The translations under genes were made by a program, and so were the position numbers. This document shows, in pieces, positions 11,271-21,783 of a stretch of DNA of 64,000 nt. The notes beneath the pieces are model-generated. The model made no database searches. It was not told the origin of the DNA and saw nothing but the letters and a program-made list of their open reading frames with translations. Position 1 is the stretch's first letter; each line of letters begins with the position of its first letter. Source of the DNA: Campanula takesimana (lineage: Eukaryota; Streptophyta; Magnoliopsida; Asterales; Campanulaceae); NCBI GenBank assembly GCA_026119855.1, contig JAOWBW010000269.1:186001-250000 (forward strand). Reading direction: 5' to 3'.

Positions 11271-12182
11271 AAAAAATATATATATATATGGCTCGCTAGG
11301 TTGAAACCTAAAAGGGGTCGACCTAGGCAAAAGTTAGAGCATTGCACAAAAAGAAGCCCGCTAGGTTGAAAACCCGAAAGGGCGGCCTAGGCAAAAAAAA
11401 AAGGGTGTGCACAAAAATATAAAATAAAAAATAAAAGAAAAATAGAAGGGGCTATCACCATGGAAAAGTAAAACTCCCATTTTATTTTCACTTCAAATGT
11501 TCTATTTTTCTTTCTTTCCCCAAAAGGAAGATTAATGCGGCAGCAACAGCCCATGACAACTACAATGGAGCATTCCACCGCAATGAGCTACAATGAAGCA
11601 ATCCAAAGCAACAAGCTACAACAGAGAAACCTATCGCGACAAATGAACCTCACACCCCTAAACTTAAACCCAATTTCATCATCAGCCGGGCCACCCCCGA
11701 ACTACGCGGACCTGAGCTTCTCACATTGAGGAGAACGTAGGCAACCTTAGGGTCCGGTCCAAAATATACACAACCCACCTCGTAGCCAATTTTCCTTCTC
11801 TTCTCTCTTCCCCCATATTTCTACTCCTGACTTCTTCACTCACAATTGATCAAAACATTTATTAATTTGAGGCTACTTGTTTACCAATTAACCATAACTC
11901 ATTAACTAATCAACGAGGTCCATTCTCGAGCAATCAAATGAGAATCTTGAATAAAACAATTTTCAAATGTCTCGACAAGTCTTCCGTTCTACAATCTAGG
12001 AAAAAGCTAAACACTTACTTTCTGTCAAAGCAGGGGCTTCCTCCCTTTTGTACATATATACCCTCAGTTGCTCAAAGAGTCAAAATGTGAGTACTATCTC
12101 TCTCTCTCTCTTACTCTCCTCAAAATGCCCCCGCATGTTTTCAAACAATTCTTTTTCCTTTTTTGAGTCGACTGAATGAGTT

Positions 12183-12218
<36 letters not shown>

Positions 12219-12300
12219 CGCAAAAGAGATGCCCGCTAGATTGAAAACCCGCAAGGGCGGTCTAGGCAGAAAAAAGGGTGCGTCTTAAAAGAGGTAGGAT
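11271..12300 (+). repeat. Dispersed GCTAGGTTGAAAACCCG...GGCCTAGGC hairpins
   Basis: Three related blocks at 11290-11333, 11357-11392 and 12231-12267. Each has GCCCGCTAGGTTGAAAACCC followed within about 10 bases by GGGCGGCCTAGGC, so each can fold back on itself. Between them lie another CTACG/CGTAG motif (11698-11750) and an A30 tract (12184-12213). Confidence 0.6.
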
Positions 12301-12614
12301 ACCCCGCTCTACGCGACTGGGGCTTCCCTAACAAGAAAGGACCGACCATAAGGTTTCTCAAAGAAGGGCTTCATCAAGCACATACTTTGAAGAAGCGCAT
12401 CCCTCATCATCAAGCTTGACGTAGAGTTTCTCAAAGGAGGGAGGGTACCCGCTCACCAAATTAGATAATCCCCAACGGAATGGGTCGACTATGTGGTTTC
12501 CCAGAGAATACCGAGGCGTCAACAAGGATACACTTAGATGAAGGGCACCCCTCATCGTCAACTCGGCACGCGACGACCTATTTGGATTGATTAGAATCAT
12601 AATTAATTATAAGG

Positions 12615-13351
12615 CATCTGTATAAGATCATAACACTTTCATAAAGTTTTCTCCTCCCCGACACTTTGTTTATAAACCCGCACGCTCGGTCTCCACAAAA
12701 TTGTAAAAACATCCTCGATCCATCTGAGACCCATCTCCGTGATTCTTGAGTTGACTCGGTCCTTCACCCTATTTCCTACACAATAGGATACCCTTAGGTC
12801 CCAACCTACCTGGTTCAAAACCTTAGGTCCCAAGCTTACCCGGTCAGTCTTGCCTAAGTTACACCATAAACTCTCTAAGTCCCGAGCCTACCCGATCAGT
12901 CTTACCTAGGTCCCAAACCTACCCAGTGAGTCTTACCTACGTTACATCATAACCTCTTAGCTCGACCTTCCGCAAGTTCGTAACATCTGTATAAGATCAT
13001 AACACTTTCATAAAGTTTTCTCCTCCCCGACACTTTGTTTATAAATCCGCACGCTCGGTCTCCACAAAATTGTAAAAACATCCTCGATCCATCTGAGACC
13101 CATCTCCGTGATTCTTGAGTTGACTCAGTCCTTCACCCTATTTCCTACACAATAGGATACCCTTAGGTCCCAACCTACCTGGTTCAAAACCTTAGGTCCC
13201 AAGCTACCCGGTCAGTCTTGCCTAAGTTACACCATAAACTCTCTAGGTCCCGAGCCTACCCGATCGGTCTTACCTAGGTCCCAAACATACCCGGTGAGTC
13301 TTACCTACGTTACATCATAACCTCTTAGCTCGACCTTCCGCAAGTTCGTAG
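12615..13351 (+). repeat. 369-bp tandem duplication
   Basis: 12615-12983 and 12984-13351 are near-identical direct copies, both opening CATCTGTATAAGATCATAAC. Only scattered single-base differences are visible. Confidence 0.85.
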
Positions 13352-14690
13352 CATGACCCCTTCGGCGTCAAACCGGTTCTACCCAAAACTTCAGACCTTA
13401 AACCAGTTAACCAAAGCCAAATCCTTAGGGTGATCGATTAGGTCCCGAACCTACCGGTCCCGAGCCTACCTGATCTCCTAGATCTCAAACCTACCAACAC
13501 ATACTCATCCTTACCTTGTCTAAGCAATAGCTCTCTTATCCTCCTCGTTCCAACCTTTTAGGTCTACTCAGTCTAACCTGTTGAGCGATCCCTTAGATCC
13601 CAAGACCATTCGAGTCTACCAAACTTATCCTTGAAGTCCATGATATGTCTGGTCCATACCTTAGGCCTCAACCCCTAAACCTTTAGGTTACAAGAATTTC
13701 TACCCTTTAGGTCTCTTACCTTACATCTCCACCCTTGGAACTCTTTAATTCCCAAGCCTACTCGGTCCAATTAAAAGCGACGCATCTACGTCTCCCGACT
13801 CCTGTCATATCCAAGCCATGGCCCTACCACTCTTAAACCTACCAAGTACCAACCTAGTGTCACTCCTTAGCTTCAAAAGACTTCCTAGTCTGACCTTCAA
13901 CCCCTTAGGTCTCTAACCTACTTAATCCGAGCCGAGTCCAAACCTCGCCACCTACGAGGTCCACCCTTGAACTCCATGGATCTCAAACCTTTCTTCCCCA
14001 CGAGTCCAAACCTCAAACATGCTCGAACGCATAGGATCTTCCGCATACCGTGACATGCCATAAAGATATCAAAACTCGTCCGGTCAAAACTCGTGCGGTC
14101 CCATCCCTAGCCTACCGTCACAATCGCCGAACGAGTTTGGTCACTCGCAATGACCTCTAAGACAAACTTCGGTCCTAAGCATACCCAATCCAACTTAGGC
14201 ACCTATTGTACTCGAGAAAAGTCTTGGACACTCAATCCCTTTACCTAAAGCGCCAACGTGGTCACATATCCAGACCATCTCCCGCACATGGTTCGCACCT
14301 AGCACACCTTTAGATCCAAACCCGCCATGTCCGCCTTACACCCTTAACTGGTCCCAATCCGTTGCTCCTTGGCCGACCTCAAGCCTGCTTGATCCTAACC
14401 CATAACGCGGTTTATCTAGGACAAAAGACTTACCCGCTTGAAAGCCTTATGTCCCAACGCTACCCTGCCTAGCCTTCGATCTCCTAGATCTCACGCCTAC
14501 CATTCCATTAGGCCCTGGTCTCCTCAACACATGTCTGAGTCTTACCCTAGCTAAACCCTAGAACTTTAGCCTAGGCCTAATCTATCGAGCCTATCCAGCC
14601 ACGAGGTATCAAGTTCATTTGCCCCAAACCGCAACACTCTTAGACCTCAAACTTGCTAGGTCTAAACCAAGACAAACCTTCAAATGCTTT
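13352..14690 (+). other. Degenerate CCTAGGTCCCAAACCTACC-type repeats
   Basis: Loose, decayed words related to the blocks on either side (TAGGTCCC, AACCTACC, CGGTC). No ORF supported. Confidence 0.4.
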
Positions 14691-14696
14691 CGGTCT

Positions 14697-16085
14697 CCAA
14701 ACCCTAGCCTTAAACCTAGGTAAACACATTCTCTAAACCCTAGCCTCAAGCCTAGGTAGTCATATCATTCTCTCTGAACCCTAGCCTCAAGCCTAGGTAA
14801 TTACATCTTTCCTAAGCCCTAGCCTCAAGCCTAGGTAGTTACATCCCTTCCAAACCCTACCTTAGAGCCTAGGTATTTACACCCTTCCTAAACCCTAGCC
14901 TTGATCCTAGGTAGTCACGTATCCTCTCTAAACCCTAGCCTCGAGCCTAGGTAGTCATATCATTCTCTCTGAACCCTAGCCTCAAGCCTAGGTAATTACA
15001 TCCTTTCAAACCCTAGCCTAAAGCCTAGGAAGTTACATCCTTCTTAAACCCTAGCCTTGATCCTAGGTAGTTACACCCTAGCCTTGATCCTAGGTAGTCA
15101 CATATCCTATCTAAACCCTATCCGTAAGCCTAGGAAAACCACAACATCCCTTTTAACCCTAGCCCAAATTCTAGGGAATTTCCAAAACCCCGTATGCAAC
15201 ATCATTTCCAAATTCCCGAAACCCTAGTCTCGAAACCTAGGAAATTTACAATCTCAATTCTCCGTTTTATTGAACCCTAGTCCAAAACCTAGGATATAAT
15301 GCCCTGTCCAAAACTCAATCAACCCTAGCCTCAAGCTTAGGTAGTCGCATTCGCTCTAAACCCTAGCCTCGAGCCTAGGTAGTCGCATTCGATCTAAACC
15401 CTAGCCTCAAGCCTAGGTAGTCGCACTCTTTCTAAAGCCCTAGTCTCAAGGCTAGGTAGAAATTATCCTCTTTAAACTCTATCATCAAGCCTAGGATTCA
15501 ACATTCCCTTTAAACCCCAGTCCTATACCTAGGAAACTCCTTCACCTTAGTCTCAAAACGTAGGAAGTTTACAGTCCTTAGCCTTAAAACCTAGCCTAAA
15601 GCCTAGGTTACCATGAACCTTTCCAAGCCATAGTCACCAATCCCGGAAAATGGTGAACCCTAACATCAAGCTTAGTGGACCTTCCACAAAAGCAATCCCT
15701 CTTCCCAACGGTCCATGGTCTCAAGCCTAGGAAGTCACAACCCTTTCAACTCCCAACCTTGGGTCTAAAGCCAACGCCTTTGCAATCTCTAAACCTACCA
15801 CAACTCCAAGCCCTAGCCTCGAAGCCTAGGATATTTCTAAACCCTAGTCCCAAACCTAGGAGAGTCATGGTCCTTAAACACCAGTTTCCAAACCCTTGTT
15901 CGAAACCCTACCATCTAGGAAGTTCCCAAACCTCAACCTCTCCAAACCCTAGTCTCGAAACCTAGGAAATTTATAATCTCAATCCCCCGCTAGTCTTATG
16001 CCTAGGATACAATAGCCTTTCCATATTCTCTCCGAACCCTAGCCTCGAGCCTAGGCAGTCGCATTCTCTCCAAACCCTAGCCCGT
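14697..16085 (+). repeat. ~40-bp array of AAACCCTAGCC...GCCTAGG units
   Basis: About 25 copies of AAACCCTAGCCTCAAGCCTA followed by GGTAGTCACATC-like spacer. AAACCCTA is the plant telo-box word, one permuted telomere repeat. A 96-codon frame at 15675-15965 is a by-product. Confidence 0.88.
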
Positions 16086-16349
16086 AAGCCTAGAAAACCC
16101 ACATTGTATCCAAGACACAACCTCAAGTCTAAACAACCATAACATCTTTTGCATCCTTATCTCAAGGATAAGAGGCTACCCATCCCCTTTCCTTAGAAGC
16201 CTTAGGTCCTACCCTAAGCAACCAAACAAAATGTCCTTTACCTAATACCTTCATCTTAATGGTTCGTAGCCTCATATTAGGTATTCCTCCTAATTTAGGG
16301 TAAGCGGATCCCAAAACATTACGCTTTCCGTGGTCGTCCTTTGCTCACC

Positions 16350-16560
16350 AAAGAGTCCTTTACCTTAGCAACTCCCCGAGAGTCCATCTCCTTTGTGACT
16401 CCCCGAGAGTCCCTCACCTTTGTGACTCCCCAAGAGTCTATCACCTTTGTGATTTCATGAGAGTTCATCCTTTTTGCAACTTCATAACAATCCGTCATCT
16501 TCGCGACTCATGATAAGTTCGCCAGCTTTATGACTCTGCAAGGGTCTATTGTCCTTTAGA
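16350..16560 (+). repeat. Short array of GACTCCCCGAGAGTCC units
   Basis: Five or six decaying units of about 34 bp: GACTCCCCGAGAGTC is itself a hairpin, with spacer CACCTTTGT. Confidence 0.7.
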
Positions 16561-16607
16561 ACATCATTTGGTTTTAAAAAGCCTAAAAAAATCTCTAAAT
16601 TATCCTT

Positions 16608-17330
16608 TGTTTAAAAACTATCGTGGTGACCGGGAGTTATCCCTACTGCACGAATGTTTCACCCCTTTAAAAACTATCGTGGTGACCGGGAGTTATCCCT
16701 ACTGCACGAATGTTTCATCTCTTTAAAAACTATCGTGGTGACCGGGAGTTATCCCTACTGCACGAATGTTTCATCTCTTTAAAAACTATCGTGGTGACCG
16801 GGAGTTATCCCTACTGCACGAATGTTTCATCTCTTTAAAAACTATCGTGGTGACCGGGAGTCATCCCTACTGCACGAATGTTTCATCTCTTTAAAAACTA
16901 TCGTGGTGACCGGGAGTTATCCCTACTGCACGAATGTTTCATCTCTTTAAAAACTATCGTGGTGACCGGGAGTTATCCCTACTGCACGAATGTTTCATCT
17001 CTTTAAAAACTATCGTGGTGACCGGGAGTTATCCCTACTGCACGAATGTTTCATCTCTTTAAAAACTATCGTGGTGACCGGGAGTTATCCCTACTGCACG
17101 AATGTTTCATCTCTTTAAAAACTATCGTGGTGACCGGGAGTTATCCCTACTGCACGAATGTTTCATCTCTTTAAAAAACTATCGTGGTGACCGGGAGTTA
17201 TCCCTACTGCACGAATGTTTCATCTCTTTAAAAACTATCGTGGTGACCGGGAGTTATCCCTACTGCACGACTGTTTCGTCTCTTTAAAAACTATCGTGGT
17301 GACCGGGAGTTATCCCTACTGCACGTACAT
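16608..17330 (+). repeat. 56-bp tandem array, 13 copies
   Basis: GGTGACCGGGAGTTATCCCT recurs every 56 bases from 16625 to 17298 (one interval is 57 through an extra A). Copies are almost identical; exceptions include AGTCAT for AGTTAT at about 16860. Diverged copies continue to about 17400. Confidence 0.95.
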
Positions 17331-17599
17331 TTGTTATTGCTTCGTTATATTATCGCGATGACCGAGAGTTGTCTCTACTTCGCGTACGTTCTGTTGCAAT
17401 TTGCAGAGGCCCGTCTACCTCTATATTGCGTAATATCCACCACTTGTTATTTTATGAATTGTGATTGACAGAGGCCCGTCTATCTTGATATCGCATAAGC
17501 TCCGGCTATTACCATTTTACCATCTTGGGATTATGTAGACCCCGCCGTCTATATGTCTCGCACCATTGTCACCCTTACCTTCTTTCCCCAATATTTGCT

Positions 17600-18050
17600 T
17601 AGGATTCGTATGGTTGTAGAGACTTCGGCGCCTCTATGACATACCATCCTAGATCAATCGTAATTGGCAGAAGCCTCGGCGTTTCTATTTGCGAGCGATC
17701 CAGCATCTATTTTAGGATTCGTATGGTTGTAGAGACTTCGGCGCCTCTATGACATACCATCCTAGATCAATCGTAATTGGCAGAAGCCTCGGCGTTTCTA
17801 TTTGCGAGCGATCCAGCATCTATTTTAGGATTCGTATGGTTGTAGAGACTTCGGCGCCTCTATGACATACCATCCTAGATCAATCGTAATTGGCAGAAGC
17901 CTCGGCATTTCTATTTGCGAGAGATCCAGCATTTATTAGGATTTGCATGATCGTAGAGACTTCGGCGCCTCTATGACATACGCATCCTAGATTGATCGCG
18001 GTTGGCAGAAGCCTCGGCGTTTTCTGTTCGCGAGAGATCCGACATCTATT
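17600..18050 (+). repeat. 113-bp tandem array, 4 copies
   Basis: Copies start near 17601, 17714, 17827 and 17939 with AGGATTCGTATGGTTGTAGA; the last copy is diverged. The unit contains CTTCGGCGCCTCTATGACAT and CCTCGGCGTTTCTATTTGCG. Confidence 0.92.
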
Positions 18051-18573
18051 ACTTTAGCGCGATCGGAAGGAACCCTGGCGATCCTGATTGCGTTTACCAT
18101 TCCATCTTGGGATTATTTAGATAGCGTAGTCCTTATTTTTCCAAATAACTCTATTGCTTACGAATGATTCGTTCTTCATACAGGATAGTGCCCGTAGGTT
18201 TATTATCCCTAGCAGGAGTCCGATATCTCGTTTTATCCCCAGTAGAGCTCTGAACTACGACCGGCTTGATTCCTCAGAGGATACGTAGGAAACCTGAAAA
18301 GGTTCAGCCACCCGACCGACGCAGTCATCTCTCATCCCCAGCAGGTGCATTTTCCCTAGCAGAAGATGTTGCTCCCCATCAGAGGACAGTCATTCCCGAT
18401 TTCCATCAGATTTGAACTATGTTTGGCTTGATTCCCCCGCGGATACGTAGGTCGCCTGTCAAGGTCCAGCCGTTCCCTTACCTTTCATCTGTTTTGAAAC
18501 TCATGTTTCAGACGGATCCTTCTCTTATCGTCGACCCCACATTGCCTTGCAAGAAGCGTCGCCGAGGGGCTAC
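18051..18573 (+). other. 3' untranslated region and polypurine tract of the Ogre/Tat-type element
   Basis: Two CTACG/CGTAG-type motifs (GAACTACGACCGGCTTGATT at 18252, a decayed one at 18413) and the tract GCCGAGGGGCT at 18561-18571 just before the LTR TG at 18574. Confidence 0.7.
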
Positions 18574-19662
18574 TGTTAGTACCCGACCTGAAAATGAGTT
18601 TATTAGGGCTTTCCCAAATATACAAGGACTTTATAGGAATTAGAAACCTTGCAAAGACTTGTCCCGGATTCCCAAAAATAGCTCAATGTTCTAGAAAACA
18701 TTAAATATGGACATTTAGGGTTGCCTTGTATGAACAGTAAAACCCTAGCTTGAATTTCAAGTCAGCGCGCAACGATGGCCACGCGGCCACTTTCGCCGCC
18801 GCCCTCAATATTGGCCACGCGGCCACTTTCGCCGCCGCCCTCAATATTGGCCACGCGGCCACATCCGCCCCGGATGATCTGGACCATCAGATCTTCCCCT
18901 CAGTTTACTATATAAACCAATCTCATGCTATTGGTTTAGGGGGATCCGAATTTGAGAGTTCTTAAACACAATTTTGCTCTCTAATTAGCATTCAAACCTC
19001 CAAGAAGATCAAGGTTTATTTCTTGCCAACATAGGTAAGTTTTCTAACTTATTTCTTCATGTTCTTGCATTATTTTTAATGTAGATCTTTTATATTCATG
19101 TTCGTACATGTTTATTCATAGTTTCTTCATATTCTCTGCATGCTCATTCATATGTTCATAATATGTTCTTCGCCTGTTCTTCGTGTTCATAGATTAAAAA
19201 CTTATTTATGCTATATTTAGGGTTGCGATCTTCATAATTACATGTTATTTCATAGCCGATGATGATCGAGGGTTCATCAACCCGAGGATGATCTAGGAAC
19301 TACTTCTAAACCCTAATCTTTAGGTAATTCCCCCCTCATTATGCATGATCCCGATTCTTCTGCCTATTCTAAATTCTCTCGAACTACGCTGACCTGAGCT
19401 TCTCACATTGAGAGGAACGTAGGCAATCTTCGGATCCGGTCTCAAACACTAACACACTACTAACACATTCATCATGATAGAAAGACCGATCATTCGGGCA
19501 ATAGGAGTGATAACGTCCAATATTCTTCTCTTGTTGTAATTTGACCCCCGAACCCATTAACATGCTTTTTCTCAATGTTTTGGCTATAATTAAAACGGCG
19601 TGGCGACTCTCATATTTTAATGTTACTATGAATATTCCCAAATACAAACACACGTATTCACA
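18574..19662 (+). repeat. 3' LTR of the Ogre/Tat-type element
   Basis: Same length and ends as the 5' copy; about four base differences. The internal primer-site core TGGCGACTCT is at 19601-19610. Confidence 0.92.
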
Positions 19663-19667
19663 CCTAT
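19663..19667. repeat. Target-site duplication CCTAT (right)
   Basis: Matches 5120-5124. Confidence 0.9.
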
Positions 19668-20339
19668 AAAGCCTTTATAACACCAGAATCTTGTGCTCTC
19701 CATCTTATAGATTCAAAGAGCCCAGATTTCTGATACACACACTCACCTCTTGAAGTTCCGATCTTATCGATCATACTTCTAGAGAAACACTGGTTATTGT
19801 CTAGGATTTTGTTCATTCATAGATTATAGATCTTTGAGATAGTTTGTTCTAAATCATTGTAATCTGTAACTCTCTCATAATAAGATCTCCATTAGAAATC
19901 CAAGACTAACCATCTTGGTAGAGGACGTAGATCTTTTTCCGATCGAACCTCTCCAAATAGCGTGTCTATTGTTTGTGCTTTTCATTCTACATTGTAAGCT
20001 ATACTCATATATTGTTTTGTTTGATCTTTGTAGATTGTATTACTTTGACAGAATTGTGTTTGTGAGCTTTTTGCCTTAGTTCCATCTTGCGCCTATCTTT
20101 AAGCTAAAACTTAGTGCGTGCGTATTTACACTTCTGCGCATACTCCCTGCGCATAAGTGACTGCTTTAAGACTTCCGCTGTGCATTTCACACTCTTGCTG
20201 CGCGCTATACTTAGCCAATTTAAGAGTCGTGCGCATTTGCCATTGCTTTGCAAAAGGGTTTGAAAATAATTTTAAATCGCTATTCACCCCCCCCCCCTCT
20301 AGCAATTTTCATACCCTTGTTGCCCTTCTGGGACCAACA
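19668..20339 (+). repeat. 3' LTR of the Sirevirus-like element, right part
   Basis: Resumes the interrupted LTR and ends CTTCTGGGACCAACA at 20339. It carries further TGCGCA words at 20135-20235 and a C-run at 20287-20297. Confidence 0.85.
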
Positions 20340-20655
20340 CCGACGCTTTCCTCAAAATCACACCGCATACAAGATCACTCTTTACATTCTTACTTCTCTG
20401 TCATTACAAAGCTGCTTTCAAGGTCACATCACAACACTGGCACAATTTCTCTCAATCATCATATTTCATGCATGTCCCTGCACAAGCACATATACCTGCA
20501 AAGCACATAACAGGTACCACCACAAAGCCAAACAGCATCCGCTACTCAAGGCACTTCATCCCCAACAAAGTGATTCACAGTCAACTATGCCTGCATCCCC
20601 ATAAAGTCAAGCAACCACACGTCATCAGCAACCAAGCATTCCCCAGCAGATTTCA
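20340..20655 (+). other. Internal 3' tail of the second Tat-type element
   Basis: Noncoding DNA into which the Sirevirus-like element inserted. Short frames at 20157-20725 have no recognisable features. Confidence 0.45.
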
Positions 20656-21650
20656 ATCATCAACTCGCTCGCAAACGGGAGCGTGTATCGCTCGCAAACG
20701 GGGGCGTTTTCTACCAACTTGCTAGCAAACGGGGGCATGTTATCTCTGACAGCTCGCAAACGGGAGTTCGTCATCAACCGCTCGCAAACGGGAGCGTTTT
20801 CTATCAACTTGCTCGCAAACGGGGGCATGTTATCCCTGACAGCTCGCAAATGGGAGTTCATCATCAACCGCTCGCAAACGGGAGCGTTTTCTATCAACTT
20901 GCTCGCAAACGGGGCATGTTATCTCACACAACTCGCAAACGGGAGCGTGTATCAAACCGATCGCAAACGGGAGCGTTTTCTATCAACTTGCTCGCAAACG
21001 GGAGCATGTTATCTCAGACAACTCGCAAACGGGAGTTCATCGTCAGCCGCTCGCAAACGGGAGCGTGTATCAAACCGCTCGCAAACGGGAGCGTTTTCTA
21101 CCAACTTGCTCGCAAACGGGAGCATGTTATCTCAGACAGCTCGCAAACGGGAGTTCGTCATCAACCGCTCGCAAACGGGAGCGTTTTCTATCAACTTGCT
21201 CGCAAACGGGGGCATGTTATCTCACACAGCTCGCAAACGGGAGCGTGTATCAAACCGCTCGCAAACGGGAGTGTTTTCTATCAACTTGCTTGCAAACGGG
21301 AGCATGTTATCTCAGACAACTCGCAAACGGGAGTTCGTCGTCAGCTGCTCGCAAACGGGAGCGTGTATCAAACCGCTCGCAAACGGGAGCGTTTTCTACC
21401 AACTTGCTCGCAAACGGGAGCATGTTATCTCAGACAGCTCGCAAACGGGAGTTCGTCATCAGCCGCTCGCAAACGGGAGTGTGTACCAAACAGCTCGCAA
21501 ACGGGAGCGTTTTCTACCAACTTGCTCGCAAACGGGAGCATGTTATCTCAGACAGCTCGCAAACGGGAATTTGTCATCAGCCGCTCGCAAACAGGAGCGT
21601 GCATCAAACCACTCGCAAACGGGAGTGTGTTATTAAGTCGCTCACACAGG
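20656..21650 (+). repeat. Higher-order array of CTCGCAAACGGGAGC units
   Basis: Thirty-odd units share CTCGCAAACGGGAG and alternate four tails: CGTTTTCTATCAACTTG (31-bp unit), CATGTTATCTCAGACAA (31), TTCGTCATCAGCCG (28) and CGTGTATCAAACCG (28). Together they form a 118-bp higher-order unit. Every length is 1 modulo 3 and no unit has a stop, so all three + frames stay open for up to ~317 codons and repeat RKRE, SQTGA and LANGS. These are not taken as genes. Confidence 0.95.
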
Positions 21651-21783
21651 GAGCGCACCTCTATCCTTTGTAATTTCAAATTCCTGCTTTATCGAGTCTT
21701 TGTTTTCTCTTGTCGATGTCCTCGGTGGTTGTCTTTCTTTCGTCGACGCGTTTTGCTTCGCAATCCACATCGCCGAGGGGCTC

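Larger units (their letters stand above)
5125..19662 (+). mobile_element. Non-autonomous Ogre/Tat-type LTR retrotransposon, complete
   Basis: Two 1089-bp LTRs (5125-6213 and 18574-19662) opening TGTTAGTACC and closing GTATTCACA, flanked by a perfect CCTAT duplication. The primer site TGGCGACTCTGCTGGGGAC at 6215 matches the 3' end of plant tRNA-Arg, as in Ogre elements. A GCCGAGGGGCT tract precedes the 3' LTR. The 12.4 kb interior has no protease, reverse transcriptase or integrase; its only credible coding remnant is a gag-like ORF at 9715-10407. The rest is tandem arrays and noncoding DNA. It must have been moved by enzymes of an autonomous relative. The LTRs differ at about four positions (two near 5390-5410, one near 5752, one near 6096 in the left copy), so insertion is recent. 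Confidence 0.9.

Noticed and set aside
16608..17330. CRISPR-like regular repeats
   Set aside because: The whole 56-bp unit repeats with no unique spacers; plant retroelement interior.
20157..20725. Overlapping 85-118 codon ORFs upstream of the array
   Set aside because: Different frames of noncoding Tat tail and LTR end; one crosses the LTR boundary at 20339.
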